Source: a virus
DNA: 48,611 nucleotides
Strand: one strand, 5' to 3'
Virus record (IMG/VR): IMGVR_UViG_3300021961_000152
Location: 1 to 48,611 of that record
Shown here: one piece after another, positions 16,101-23,262 of the stretch
Layout: every line of letters starts with the position of its first letter
Position numbering within the stretch: position 1 is the first letter of the stretch
Program-made: the position numbers and the translations under genes
The notes under the pieces: model-generated
The model's input: only the letters and a program-made list of their open reading frames with translations
Databases searched by the model: none
What the model was told of the DNA's origin: nothing

Positions 16101-17728
16101 CCGGAGCCACAGGACCGACCGGACCGACTGGACCGAAGGGGGATACTGGAGCAACCGGTCCTACCGGACCGACCGGTCCGAAAGGACAAAAGGGTGTAAC
16201 CGGCGCGACTGGTCCAACTGGTCCAACCGGTCCCAAGGGAGATACTGGTGCGACTGGTCCAAAGGGACAAAAAGGACAGACCGGAGCCACTGGACCTACT
16301 GGGCCAACCGGTCTAAAGGGAGCCACCGGAGCCACTGGTCCAACAGGTCCGAAGGGACAGAAAGGACAAACAGGGGCCACCGGTCCGACCGGTCCAACAG
16401 GGCCAACTGGAGCAGCCGGACCAAAAGGACAAAAAGGACAAACCGGAGCAACAGGTCCGACAGGACCTACTGGTGCTAAGGGTGCTACCGGGGCTACCGG
16501 TCCCGCTGGTCCAACCGGCCCTAAAGGAAACACAGGAGCCACCGGACCGACCGGACCGACCGGTCCGACTGGTCCCACTGGTGCGGCTGGACCCAAGGGG
16601 CAAAAGGGACAAACTGGAGCCACTGGTGCAACAGGTCCTACTGGACCAAAGGGCGCTACTGGTGCGACAGGTCCAACCGGACCGATTGGTCCGAAGGGAA
16701 ATACTGGTGCTACGGGACCGACCGGACCGACCGGACCAAAAGGGCAGAAAGGACAAACCGGGGCCACGGGCCCAACCGGGCCCACTGGACCAACCGGCGC
16801 GACCGGTCCGACTGGCCCAAAAGGTGCAACAGGCGCGACCGGTCCGGCAGGGCCTACTGGTCCAAAGGGCCAAAAAGGACAGACTGGTGCTACCGGACCG
16901 ACTGGACCGAAGGGACAAAAAGGCGCAACAGGCGCAACAGGGCCCACCGGACCGACCGGACCGAACGGACCGACCGGTCCGACTGGTCCAACCGGACCAA
17001 AAGGTCAAAAAGGAGCAACCGGTGCGACCGGACCGACTGGACCGACCGGACCGACCGGGCCTACTCCAGCGATTGGCGGTAGTAATACGCACGTGCAGTA
17101 CAACAGCGCAGGATCCCTTGGTGGTTCAGCCAACTTTATTTTTGATTATACCAACAACTATGTCGGTATAGGCGGTGGTACTCCAGCAAATACATTGGAT
17201 GTAAACGGTAGTTTCCGAGTAATTCCAGGTAACGTAAATCAGCCATGGTATATTGATACCGGTGCACCAGCGCAATTAAAGAAGGGACAGAACCTTATAT
17301 TGAATGCCGATCCAACGTCAGTGCATTCCAACACTGTATTACAATTCAATGTTGACAACTCCGCAAGGATGCGTATTACATCTGCTGGATATGTCGGTAT
17401 TGCAACTACGTCACCGGCATACGAATTAGATGTAAACGGTACCATTAGAGCAAACAACGTAAGCCCTTCTGATGCTACGCTAAAAGAAAACGTAGACACC
17501 ATTCCTAATGCGTTAGAAAAAGTAATGGCTATTCGAGGTGTTGAATACAACAGAATAGGCGAGCAGAGACGATCTATTGGAGTGATAGCGCAAGAATTGT
17601 TAGACGTTATACCAGAGGTGGTACATAAGGACAACAGAGGTATATACTCTGTAGAGTACGGAAGTATTGTGGGATTGTTGATAGAGGCCATCAAAGAATT
17701 GCAACAGCAAGTAAATGAATTAAAGTAA
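13133..17728 (+). CDS. Collagen-like tail fibre with S74 chaperone domain
   Basis: A 1531-residue fibre. Order: short N-terminus; a first Gly-X-Lys run; a C1q/TNF-like beta domain (about 72-225); long collagen blocks of Gly-Gln-Lys and Gly-Glu-Lys triplets interrupted by another beta domain (about 303-425) and by three related hinge modules starting GS-W-S (coded near 14818, 15688 and 15946, with DQ-LDT-TG-VYE); then from about 16080 a different block of Gly-Pro-Thr and Gly-Ala-Thr triplets; and a C-terminal knob ending in a peptidase S74-type intramolecular chaperone ([32 protein letters not shown]), which trimerises and usually cleaves itself off. By hand I count about 150 or more Lys in the Y position before Gly, the lysyl hydroxylase site of animal collagen. 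The modifying enzymes appear to be encoded just downstream. Confidence 0.9.
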   Translation: MADNSVNIDVTQPGSINVDITTGDGKKFDFQIPDDSVVELTKKSIKQFVGAKGQKGLKGEKGEKGQKGQIGSGGVIAHYGVFYSDVDQAISTINTPQIVTLNQTDQANGVSISNNQIIIAETGTYRMSVTMLVSNLSNAPQDATFWLKFNGTDYPDSAHHVTLPERKNSGIPSEQIIEFSFIGTSLAANDYVEIYWKSDSLDVYLDATTGSSVPDSNSVRVNINQVTYTQLGPKGQKGDKGNKGQKGEVGQKGQKGIKGYGDKGFKGNKGQKGEKGQKGEKGQKGQKGQKGQKGQKGLKGVQGRDSYGFDTTFDSSTDTSTSPGSGEFKLNSASPLSATTLAISEVDSYGNDVRDAILSLSDSSNPNSGIITFRDDSDPNVFISYYVTASTQPSTGWFSITISYLAGGLTSFTNTDIYFAALSIIGDKGQKGVKGQKGLTGDKGQNGSKGQKGVDGTKGQKGELGVKGDTGEKGTTGEKGQKGLAGDKGQKGIDGTKGDTGEKGQKGLTGEKGQQGAKGITGDKGQKGEIGVKGDKGQKGQKGLKGQKGLAGNKGQKGVTGTRGSLWDSAPGAPTSTSANIGDQYLDTDDGSVYEWNGSVWVYTGGIEGPAGPKGQKGISGDKGVKGQKGEIGVKGDTGEKGATGEKGVLGQKGQKGEIGVKGATGQKGQKGVKGIDGDKGQKGEIGVKGDTGAKGEKGQKGQKGEVGPKGDTGAKGEKGQKGQKGEIGPTGLKGQKGEKGQKGVEGPKGTTGAKGEKGQKGQKGEIGPKGTLGQKGQKGDKGQKGEVGVTGAKGQKGDKGQKGEIGPKGTLGQKGQKGDKGQKGEIGVKGATGAKGQKGQKGQKGLKGIDGSQWTSAATTPSGAAAEHDQWLDTSTGEVYEYISGIWTNTGNIGGPKGDAGAKGATGAKGQKGVIGPKGQKGVKGDIGPKGQKGFIGSQWTSTKGTPTGVGADNDQWLDTSTGDVYESISGIWTNTGNILGPKGQKGVTGATGPTGPTGPKGDTGATGPTGPTGPKGQKGVTGATGPTGPTGPKGDTGATGPKGQKGQTGATGPTGPTGLKGATGATGPTGPKGQKGQTGATGPTGPTGPTGAAGPKGQKGQTGATGPTGPTGAKGATGATGPAGPTGPKGNTGATGPTGPTGPTGPTGAAGPKGQKGQTGATGATGPTGPKGATGATGPTGPIGPKGNTGATGPTGPTGPKGQKGQTGATGPTGPTGPTGATGPTGPKGATGATGPAGPTGPKGQKGQTGATGPTGPKGQKGATGATGPTGPTGPNGPTGPTGPTGPKGQKGATGATGPTGPTGPTGPTPAIGGSNTHVQYNSAGSLGGSANFIFDYTNNYVGIGGGTPANTLDVNGSFRVIPGNVNQPWYIDTGAPAQLKKGQNLILNADPTSVHSNTVLQFNVDNSARMRITSAGYVGIATTSPAYELDVNGTIRANNVSPSDATLKENVDTIPNALEKVMAIRGVEYNRIGEQRRSIGVIAQELLDVIPEVVHKDNRGIYSVEYGSIVGLLIEAIKELQQQVNELK
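13286..17068 (+). repeat. Collagen triplet repeat DNA (two compositional blocks)
   Basis: Coding repeats of 9 bases. Up to about 15.95 kb the unit is AAAGGACAG-like (Gly-Gln-Lys); from about 16.08 kb it becomes ACCGGACCG-like (Gly-Pro-Thr) and is much richer in GC. Triplet variation by synonymous codons is high, so the array is old or selected against slippage. Confidence 0.85.
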
Positions 17729-17750
17729 ATTGCAATAAAATTTTAAAGAC

Positions 17751-18086
17751 ATGCCTAATACTTACACCTGGGATTGCAGAACCGTAGACGCCTATCCAAC
17801 ATACACATCGGAAGGTGTCACTGAGAATAATGTAATATATAACGTTCATTGGATCATTACAGGTTCAGACGGAACCAACCAAGCAAAGGTTATTGGAACT
17901 CAAGAACTAGAAGTTTCTGACCTATCTTCTTTTACTCCAGTTGCAGACCTAACTAACGATGATGTAGTGGCCTGGACTAAAGCAGCAATAGGCCAAGAGC
18001 AGATAGATATTTTGTACAAAAGCCTTGACCAAAGATTATCTGAAATAGAAAATCCTACAACAGAGATACTTACTATCGGAAATTAG
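17751..18086 (+). CDS. Small phage protein resembling DUF7936
   Basis: A 111-residue protein with the pattern of a small phage family found beside tail-fibre genes (DUF7936-like): TWDCRTVDAYP at the start, VIYNVHWIITGSDG, then PVADLTNDDVVAWTKAAIG and QIDILYKSLDQRLSEIENP at the end. Role in the family is unknown; a virion or fibre-assembly role is inferred from position directly after the collagen fibre and before its modification enzyme. Confidence 0.6.
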   Translation: MPNTYTWDCRTVDAYPTYTSEGVTENNVIYNVHWIITGSDGTNQAKVIGTQELEVSDLSSFTPVADLTNDDVVAWTKAAIGQEQIDILYKSLDQRLSEIENPTTEILTIGN

Positions 18087-18129
18087 TGTATTTTTATTGG
18101 TATAAATTCAATTCAATACGTACCATTAA

Positions 18130-20370
18130 ATGAACATTATTATCCATGCGGGTTACTATGCCAGTCCGTGGGATTCCACTACAGAAGGATTAGGAGGAAC
18201 TGAACAATGTATAGTAAACCTATCTAGGCAACTAGCACTGCTAGGCAACAGTGTATATGTGGTCGGGGATGTAAAGCATCAGCATTACAAATACATTGGT
18301 TCTGGAGACCTATACTTTTACCCGTTTAGTTCTATAAAAGAATTACCCCTAGCAGATGTCTTGATAGGGGTTTCGTATTTGCATTACTTGAAGTACTACA
18401 AGATTGCACCAGACACCACCACTATTTTTTGGCTACACAATGAACAGCCTCACTATTGGTACGAGGGAAACAAGATGTCGGAAGAAGACATTAATTCAGC
18501 GTACAGAAACACCAAGTATATTGTTTGTCTAACCGAGTGGCATAAAGAGGATTTCGTTTCTAAAAATAAATACGACATCAGCAATTCTATTGTCAGTGTA
18601 ATCGGAAACGGTATAGATACTTCGCTGATACATCCTATATCTAAAAAGGAAAAGAATTCTTACATCTATACCTCACACGCAGAGCGTGGATTAGACGCTG
18701 TTTTATCGGATGTTGAAAAGAAGTACATTGACGGGCATTTACATATATGCACTCCCTCGTACGGTGTAGATTATTTCGAGGAGCATTTTAGAAAGCGTGT
18801 AGACGCTCTAGACAATGTAACCTATCACGGTAATCTTCCTGTAAAGAAACTGTACGAACTAATGTCTCGCATGGAGACGTGGTACTACCCAACACAATAC
18901 AACGAGACCTACTGCATAACAGCGCTAGAGATGTTGGCTCACCACGTTAAGCCGCTTGTAAATCCAATTGCTGGACTAAAAGAAACCCTAGGTCCATTCC
19001 ACAAAAATATCAATGACTGGGAACCTGTCGATGAATACATACAATCTAGATCGTGGGGAAATGTTGTAAAAGAATGGATGTATCTGATTGACCATTACAT
19101 AGATGCGACATACATCATTACAATGGACCCGAAAGCAAAGAATCTAGAGTTACGAAAAAGATTCGCAGACACGAATATACGTTCTGGACAAGTGCATATT
19201 TTCCCGGCATCAAACGGATACACTGGATCCGAAATGAATTTAGACTACGCTGTTGCTGATTGGTGGAAGATAGATAGCGAATACAAGTTTTGGAACAGAG
19301 ATGTTTTGCCAGGAGAGATTGGTTGTGCGCTATCGCACTGGAGGGTATGGAAGTCCGCTAAGGAGAATAGGTACAAAAAAATATTAGTCCTAGAAGAAGA
19401 CTTTGTATTGGAAAGACCGTTTAATGCAAATGAAATAGGCACTGATTTGGATTGGACATTGCTGTATCTGGGACACAATTTTGTCAATCCGCCAGTACAT
19501 ACTATTAACGACAACCTAGTAGTTCCGTCTTACACATACAATACTCACGCGTATATGCTCACCGGAGAAGGGGTTAGGTTGTTGCTGGAGCAGAACTTCA
19601 ATAAATACATTTTTCCAGTAGACGAATTTCTTAGTGCAACATTTGCAGTCCATCCTAGAAAAGACTTAGACTTTATCACTAGAGATACCAGGGCACTGGC
19701 TATTGCGCCACAAGTCTTTAACCAAACAAGTAATGAACATACATCTATGACCGAGAACAAATTACCATCAATACCGATGGACCTAAAGGACATTCCTTAC
19801 CAGGAATTTTGTGAAAGATTTGTAACCTACAGCGCAAGGCTAAAGGAATACGATTTAATTGTAGACGAACCAATTACAGACATATTCTCGTTTCCCTTAT
19901 TCACTGAAGAATTCTGTCAAGTATTGATAGATGAGGCAAACAGAAAGGATGCTTGGACCAGGGACAGGCATGAGAACTATCCAGCAACGGATATGCTTAT
20001 TGATGAACTTGGCTTGCAAACCTACTATCAATATGTCTTGCAGGACTTTGTTTATCCGGTTGCTATACATAAATGGAAACTAGAAGGAGTCGAATGGCCT
20101 AGAATGGAAAGCGAAAACTTTATCATTAAGTACCAAGAGGACGTTCAAGGGCATTTGTCATTGCACCACGATGGCGCTACCATCTCTTGTGTGCTTGCGC
20201 TAAATGAAGAATACGAAGGCGGAGGCACATGGTTTTCTAAACAACAGGAACTACACAAAGGAAAGACCGGATATATCTCTATCCACCCCTCAATAATTAC
20301 ACACAGACATGGCGCAAGACCTGTAACAAAAGGAGAGCGTTATGTACTTGTATCATTTTGTAAACGATAA
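18130..20370 (+). CDS. Trifunctional GT4 / GT25 collagen galactosyltransferase-like / lysyl hydroxylase-like enzyme
   Basis: A 746-residue three-domain protein. Residues 1-315 are a GT-B glycosyltransferase of GT4 type (GGTEQCIVNLSRQLALLGN; IGNGID; ETYCITALEM with the E-x7-E pattern). Residues 326-540 resemble GT25 collagen (hydroxylysine) galactosyltransferases: PGEIGCALSHWRVWK (394-408), acidic LVLEEDFVLE (Glu422-Glu423-Asp424), LDWTLLYLG (440-448) and PVDEFL (496-501). Residues 583-746 resemble the C-terminal domain of procollagen lysyl hydroxylases: DIFSFPLFTEEFC, NYPATDM, HHDGAT (His679-x-Asp681), EGGGTWF, HRHGARPVTKGERY with His727 and Arg737 spaced exactly as His719/Arg729 of human LH3. 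Predicted reactions: hydroxylation of Lys in X-Lys-Gly, then sugar transfer to hydroxylysine. Mimivirus L230 is a known two-domain analogue. It lies 44 bases beyond the DUF7936-like gene that follows the fibre. Confidence 0.85.
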   Translation: MNIIIHAGYYASPWDSTTEGLGGTEQCIVNLSRQLALLGNSVYVVGDVKHQHYKYIGSGDLYFYPFSSIKELPLADVLIGVSYLHYLKYYKIAPDTTTIFWLHNEQPHYWYEGNKMSEEDINSAYRNTKYIVCLTEWHKEDFVSKNKYDISNSIVSVIGNGIDTSLIHPISKKEKNSYIYTSHAERGLDAVLSDVEKKYIDGHLHICTPSYGVDYFEEHFRKRVDALDNVTYHGNLPVKKLYELMSRMETWYYPTQYNETYCITALEMLAHHVKPLVNPIAGLKETLGPFHKNINDWEPVDEYIQSRSWGNVVKEWMYLIDHYIDATYIITMDPKAKNLELRKRFADTNIRSGQVHIFPASNGYTGSEMNLDYAVADWWKIDSEYKFWNRDVLPGEIGCALSHWRVWKSAKENRYKKILVLEEDFVLERPFNANEIGTDLDWTLLYLGHNFVNPPVHTINDNLVVPSYTYNTHAYMLTGEGVRLLLEQNFNKYIFPVDEFLSATFAVHPRKDLDFITRDTRALAIAPQVFNQTSNEHTSMTENKLPSIPMDLKDIPYQEFCERFVTYSARLKEYDLIVDEPITDIFSFPLFTEEFCQVLIDEANRKDAWTRDRHENYPATDMLIDELGLQTYYQYVLQDFVYPVAIHKWKLEGVEWPRMESENFIIKYQEDVQGHLSLHHDGATISCVLALNEEYEGGGTWFSKQQELHKGKTGYISIHPSIITHRHGARPVTKGERYVLVSFCKR

Positions 20371-20373
20371 GCA

Positions 20374-20994
20374 ATGCAATTAGTACCTTACTTCTACCAG
20401 AAACACAGACCGGATATGTCTGGGTGGTATTACTTTGAAGACGGATTCTCTGTAGAGGAAATAGATTCCATACTAGAGATTTCTAATCAATTTCCTTTTG
20501 TTGCTGGAAAAATATCAGCAGACGACGGAGGCATAGATGGATCTGAGTACCGTATATCAAACATCAAGTGGCTATCTGCAACAGACAGTGCCAACAATGC
20601 AATGCACAGAACGCATTGGGTGTACGATAGATTAATGGAAATGATAGACACAGCGAACAATGCTATGTGGGGATTTCACTTACACGGTCTAACCGATAGT
20701 ATCCAATACACAGAATACGATGGAAGTGAAGAAGGATTCTACGATTGGCATGTGGATATTGGTCCAGACGAATTGGCTTTACGCAAACTCTCTCTGGTTG
20801 TCCAGTTGAGTGACCCATCGGAATACGAGGGAGGATACCTTCAAATCAAGACAGGGAAGTACGAGTCTTCTCCTATCAAAAAGAAAGGAACCGTTGTAGT
20901 ATTTCCGTCCTACCTCTTGCACAGAGTAACGCCAGTAACCTCTGGTATTCGTAAGTCATTAGTACTCTGGGCCGGTGGCTCTGCCCTCAAGTAA
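20374..20994 (+). CDS. 2OG-Fe(II) oxygenase, PKHD/prolyl hydroxylase-like
   Basis: A 206-residue dioxygenase of the PKHD/PiuC-like group found in many phages. Ligands: His126-Val-Asp128 (DWHVDIG) and His183 (LLHRVTPV), with Arg193 (GIRKSLVLW) for 2-oxoglutarate; KLSLVVQLSDPSEYEGGYL is the family's central strand pair. It starts 3 bases after the trifunctional enzyme, so both are surely co-expressed. With the collagen fibre upstream rich in Gly-Pro-Thr as well as Gly-X-Lys, prolyl hydroxylation is the obvious inferred job; other virion targets are possible. Confidence 0.82.
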   Translation: MQLVPYFYQKHRPDMSGWYYFEDGFSVEEIDSILEISNQFPFVAGKISADDGGIDGSEYRISNIKWLSATDSANNAMHRTHWVYDRLMEMIDTANNAMWGFHLHGLTDSIQYTEYDGSEEGFYDWHVDIGPDELALRKLSLVVQLSDPSEYEGGYLQIKTGKYESSPIKKKGTVVVFPSYLLHRVTPVTSGIRKSLVLWAGGSALK

Positions 20995-21000
20995 AGTTCT

Positions 21001-21008
21001 TATATTTG
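21001..21008 (+). promoter_or_regulatory. -7 box TATATTTG, near-leaderless
   Basis: TAnnTTTG followed by CTGT and ATG 21013: four bases, as at 2593, 32136 and 40703. Drives the three coupled small basic genes. Confidence 0.75.
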
Positions 21009-21012
21009 CTGT

Positions 21013-21300
21013 ATGGCAGATAGTAAGTACACCAATTTCTTGAAGCGCCACGGACTGAGAGGTTTTAACAAGCCGAAGCGCACACCCGATCACCCAAAGA
21101 AGTCACACGTAGTTGCGGCTAAAGTGGGAGACAAAGTAAAACTTATCCGCTTCGGAGAGCAGGGGGCAGACACTGTAACAGAGTCTAATCCTTCTCCTGC
21201 GCGTGCTAAGAAACGTGCGTCATTCAAAGCACGTCACGCTAAGAACATCGCTAAAGGAAAGATGTCTGCTGCTTACTGGGCCGATAAAGTAAAGTGGTAA
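21013..21300 (+). CDS. Small basic phage protein
   Basis: A 95-residue, strongly basic protein with a motif order I have seen in marine phages: KSHVVAAKVGDKVKLIRFGEQG, then KKRASFKARHAKNIAKGKMSAAYW and a terminal KVKW. Function in those phages is not known; the charge suggests contact with nucleic acid in the head. Starts right after a leaderless-type box; its stop overlaps the next start (TAATG). Confidence 0.7.
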   Translation: MADSKYTNFLKRHGLRGFNKPKRTPDHPKKSHVVAAKVGDKVKLIRFGEQGADTVTESNPSPARAKKRASFKARHAKNIAKGKMSAAYWADKVKW

Positions 21301-21482
21301 TGGCAAAGAAGTATCGCTCTAAAGTAAACGAAGCAGGGAACTACACCAAGCCAGGGATGCGTAAGCGTCTGTTTGAGAAAATCAAAGCAGGCGACAAAGG
21401 CGGAAACCCAGGTCAGTGGTCTGCGCGCAAGGCACAGATGCTCGCCAAAGAATACAAAGCCGCAGGAGGCGGGTACAAGTAA
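21300..21482 (+). CDS. Small basic phage protein
   Basis: A 60-residue basic protein ending GQWSARKAQMLAKEYKAAGGGYK, a recurring C-terminal pattern in small phage proteins. The start is taken at ATG 21300, which overlaps the upstream stop by one base, rather than an upstream GTG. Overlaps the next gene in the same way. Function unknown; likely a virion accessory protein. Confidence 0.65.
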   Translation: MAKKYRSKVNEAGNYTKPGMRKRLFEKIKAGDKGGNPGQWSARKAQMLAKEYKAAGGGYK

Positions 21483-21724
21483 TGGCGTTGCGTAAATCAC
21501 AAGAGTCTCTAAAGAAGTGGACCAAGCAGAAGTGGCGTACTAAGTCTGGTAAGCCCTCTCTAGAAACAGGAGAGCGCTATCTACCGGAAGCAGCCATAGA
21601 AGCATTGAGTTCTTCGGAGTATGCGGCAACCTCAGCGGCCAAGAGAAGGGGTATGAAGTCCGGAAAGCAATTCGTTGCACAACCAGGCTCTGTTAAAAAG
21701 AAGGTAAAGAAGTACAGGTCATAG
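21482..21724 (+). CDS. DUF5872-like small basic protein
   Basis: An 80-residue protein matching by eye the DUF5872 pattern found in phages and large DNA viruses: SLKKWTKQKWRTKSGKPS, GERYLPEAAIEALSSSEYAATS, AKRRGMKSGKQFVAQPGS and a basic end. The start ATG 21482 overlaps the preceding stop by one base; longer in-frame starts would run through the upstream gene in another frame. Function of the family is unknown. Third member of a coupled trio of basic proteins before the scaffold and capsid genes. Confidence 0.7.
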   Translation: MALRKSQESLKKWTKQKWRTKSGKPSLETGERYLPEAAIEALSSSEYAATSAAKRRGMKSGKQFVAQPGSVKKKVKKYRS

Positions 21725-21742
21725 AAATACAAATACCTTTAC

Positions 21743-21750
21743 TAAATTTG
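21743..21750 (+). promoter_or_regulatory. -7 box TAAATTTG
   Basis: TAnnTTTG, 20 bases before ATG 21771. Confidence 0.6.
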
Positions 21751-21770
21751 TTACACTAATACAATTAGAC

Positions 21771-21980
21771 ATGAACGACAAACTGAAAGCAATGTACGCA
21801 GAGGGCGGCCTACTTAAGGCGTTGCTCAAAGACCCTAAACAGCGCGAGATGGCTAAGGGTATGATTAAAGAATACGAAGAAGGCGGCAAGATGGAATACC
21901 GCATGGGTGGTATGGCAAAGAACAAGTCTTTGTTAGGCGCACCTGCGGGATTGATTCCTGGCGCAAAAGACACATATTGA
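21771..21980 (+). CDS. Small protein with three YxxGG motifs
   Basis: A 69-residue protein containing MYAEGG, EYEEGG and EYRMGG, the same short motif as the basic proteins at 3174-4132 and the ejection protein at 32148. No family recognised. It has its own promoter box and a strong terminator, so it is an independent single-gene unit, which fits a protein needed in quantity in the virion. Confidence 0.65.
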   Translation: MNDKLKAMYAEGGLLKALLKDPKQREMAKGMIKEYEEGGKMEYRMGGMAKNKSLLGAPAGLIPGAKDTY

Positions 21981-22000
21981 TTCCTTACACTCAATCAATA
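21975..22000 (+). other. Perfect 8-bp inverted repeat over the stop codon
   Basis: TATTGATT (21975-21982) and AATCAATA (21993-22000) around a 10-base loop; the TGA stop lies in the first arm. Just ahead of the terminator at 22006. Confidence 0.6.
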
Positions 22001-22005
22001 TCTCT

Positions 22006-22027
22006 AGGGGCTTCGGCCCCTTTTTTT
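22006..22027 (+). terminator. Rho-independent terminator
   Basis: AGGGGC, loop TTCG, GCCCCT, followed by a run of T to 22027. Ends the YxxGG small gene. Confidence 0.88.
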
Positions 22028-22065
22028 GTAACTATCTCACGCTGTATAGTGTATGGCATTCGTAT

Positions 22066-22073
22066 TAAATTTG
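22066..22073 (+). promoter_or_regulatory. -7 box TAAATTTG for scaffold/capsid
   Basis: TAnnTTTG, 22 bases before ATG 22096; isolated from upstream transcription by the terminator at 22006-22027, so it should be the main promoter of the scaffold and capsid genes. Confidence 0.65.
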
Positions 22074-22095
22074 TGAAATAATAAATTTTGTTTAT

Positions 22096-23244
22096 ATGAA
22101 TAGTGTAGAGTCAAGTATGGAACAAGCGTTGCAAGATGCTGGGTTTGGTATTTCAAGTACCCCTCCAGGAGAAGCCGCTCAACCAACTCAAGAGGCAGCG
22201 CCTGTAGAGGCGGCACCTCAAACAGAAACAGCGCCAGAGCCGAGCGCAGAATCGGCACCAGTACAAGAGCCTGTACAACAAGAAGTACAGGAACAAGCAC
22301 AGGAACAAGTACAGGAATCTGTACAAGAACCTGTACAAGAAACCGCTCCACAACAAGAGGAGCAAAGTTCTTTAAATACGGATGATTCGTCAGTAGAGGA
22401 GTTCTTTAACGCGTTGCAAAACGAAATGTTATCAGCAACAAGTGGAGAGCAAGTCGAACCCGAAACAAATACTGCAGCAGACCTTGACCCACGGATTCAA
22501 GTCATCGCTGACTTTGTTGCTAAGACCGGTCGTTCACCAGAAGATTGGTTCCGCTACCAGGCATTAGATCCATCCGAAATGGATGATCGCACGGTAATGC
22601 GTGTCCAAATGGCTAGTGAATATCCATCGTTAGGAAATGATGAAATTGATTTATTGATTGAATCAAAGTACAGAACCGATGATTCCGTTTACAGCGACGA
22701 GGAAGTAAGACTTGCGAACCTACAGTTAAAGATTGATGCAGAGAAGGCTAGACAAAGTATTGGCACACTCCGAAACGAGTACACCGCTCCTTTGACTCAA
22801 CCTTCAACCCAGGCTCAAGAGGATGCTAATCCTTTCGATGCTTCTTGGATGCAAGATAATTCACGCTCACTCAGTGAACTAGGCGAAATTGCCTTTGAAC
22901 TAGCCGGTGGCCGCGAGTTTAACTTCGGTGTATCTAAGGATTATCGTACTGAATTAGCAAAGTCTAATGCCGACATGACTTCGTACTTTGATAGATACGT
23001 AGACGAGAGCGGTGGTTGGGACCACGACCTTTGGAACATGCACAGAACAGTGACGGATAATCTCCCGAACATTCTACAGAGCATTTACCAGCAGGGACTC
23101 AGCGATGGACAACGCACCATCGTAGAGAAGGCCGCAAACATCGACGCTCAGTCTCCATCTTCTAACACAGTGCCTAGTCAACAGGACTCGCTAACACAAC
23201 AAGTACTTGATGCGTTAGGACGTCCGCAAATGTTTTTAAAATAA
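22096..23244 (+). CDS. Capsid scaffolding protein
   Basis: A 382-residue protein directly upstream of the major capsid gene. The first 125 residues are Glu/Gln/Pro/Ala-rich and disordered with VQE-type repeats (QEVQEQAQEQVQESVQEPV), followed by helical segments and a C-terminal helix (QQDSLTQQVLDALGRPQMFLK) of the kind that binds the capsid protein. Low complexity, acidic composition and position are those of scaffolds; no catalytic protease triad is evident. Eighteen bases separate it from the capsid gene. Confidence 0.8.
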   Translation: MNSVESSMEQALQDAGFGISSTPPGEAAQPTQEAAPVEAAPQTETAPEPSAESAPVQEPVQQEVQEQAQEQVQESVQEPVQETAPQQEEQSSLNTDDSSVEEFFNALQNEMLSATSGEQVEPETNTAADLDPRIQVIADFVAKTGRSPEDWFRYQALDPSEMDDRTVMRVQMASEYPSLGNDEIDLLIESKYRTDDSVYSDEEVRLANLQLKIDAEKARQSIGTLRNEYTAPLTQPSTQAQEDANPFDASWMQDNSRSLSELGEIAFELAGGREFNFGVSKDYRTELAKSNADMTSYFDRYVDESGGWDHDLWNMHRTVTDNLPNILQSIYQQGLSDGQRTIVEKAANIDAQSPSSNTVPSQQDSLTQQVLDALGRPQMFLK

Positions 23245-23262
23245 CGCTATAAATAATTAGAC

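Noticed and set aside
15949-16947. 332-codon antisense frame rich in Pro/Val/Gly
   Set aside because: It is the mirror of the Gly-Pro-Thr collagen triplets; repeats avoid stops on both strands.
13286-17068. CRISPR-like regular repeats
   Set aside because: Units are 9-base coding triplets in frame with a collagen protein and have no unique spacers.
16313-17171. Other long frames, both strands, inside the collagen region
   Set aside because: Same cause: repetitive triplets read in another frame; no independent start context.
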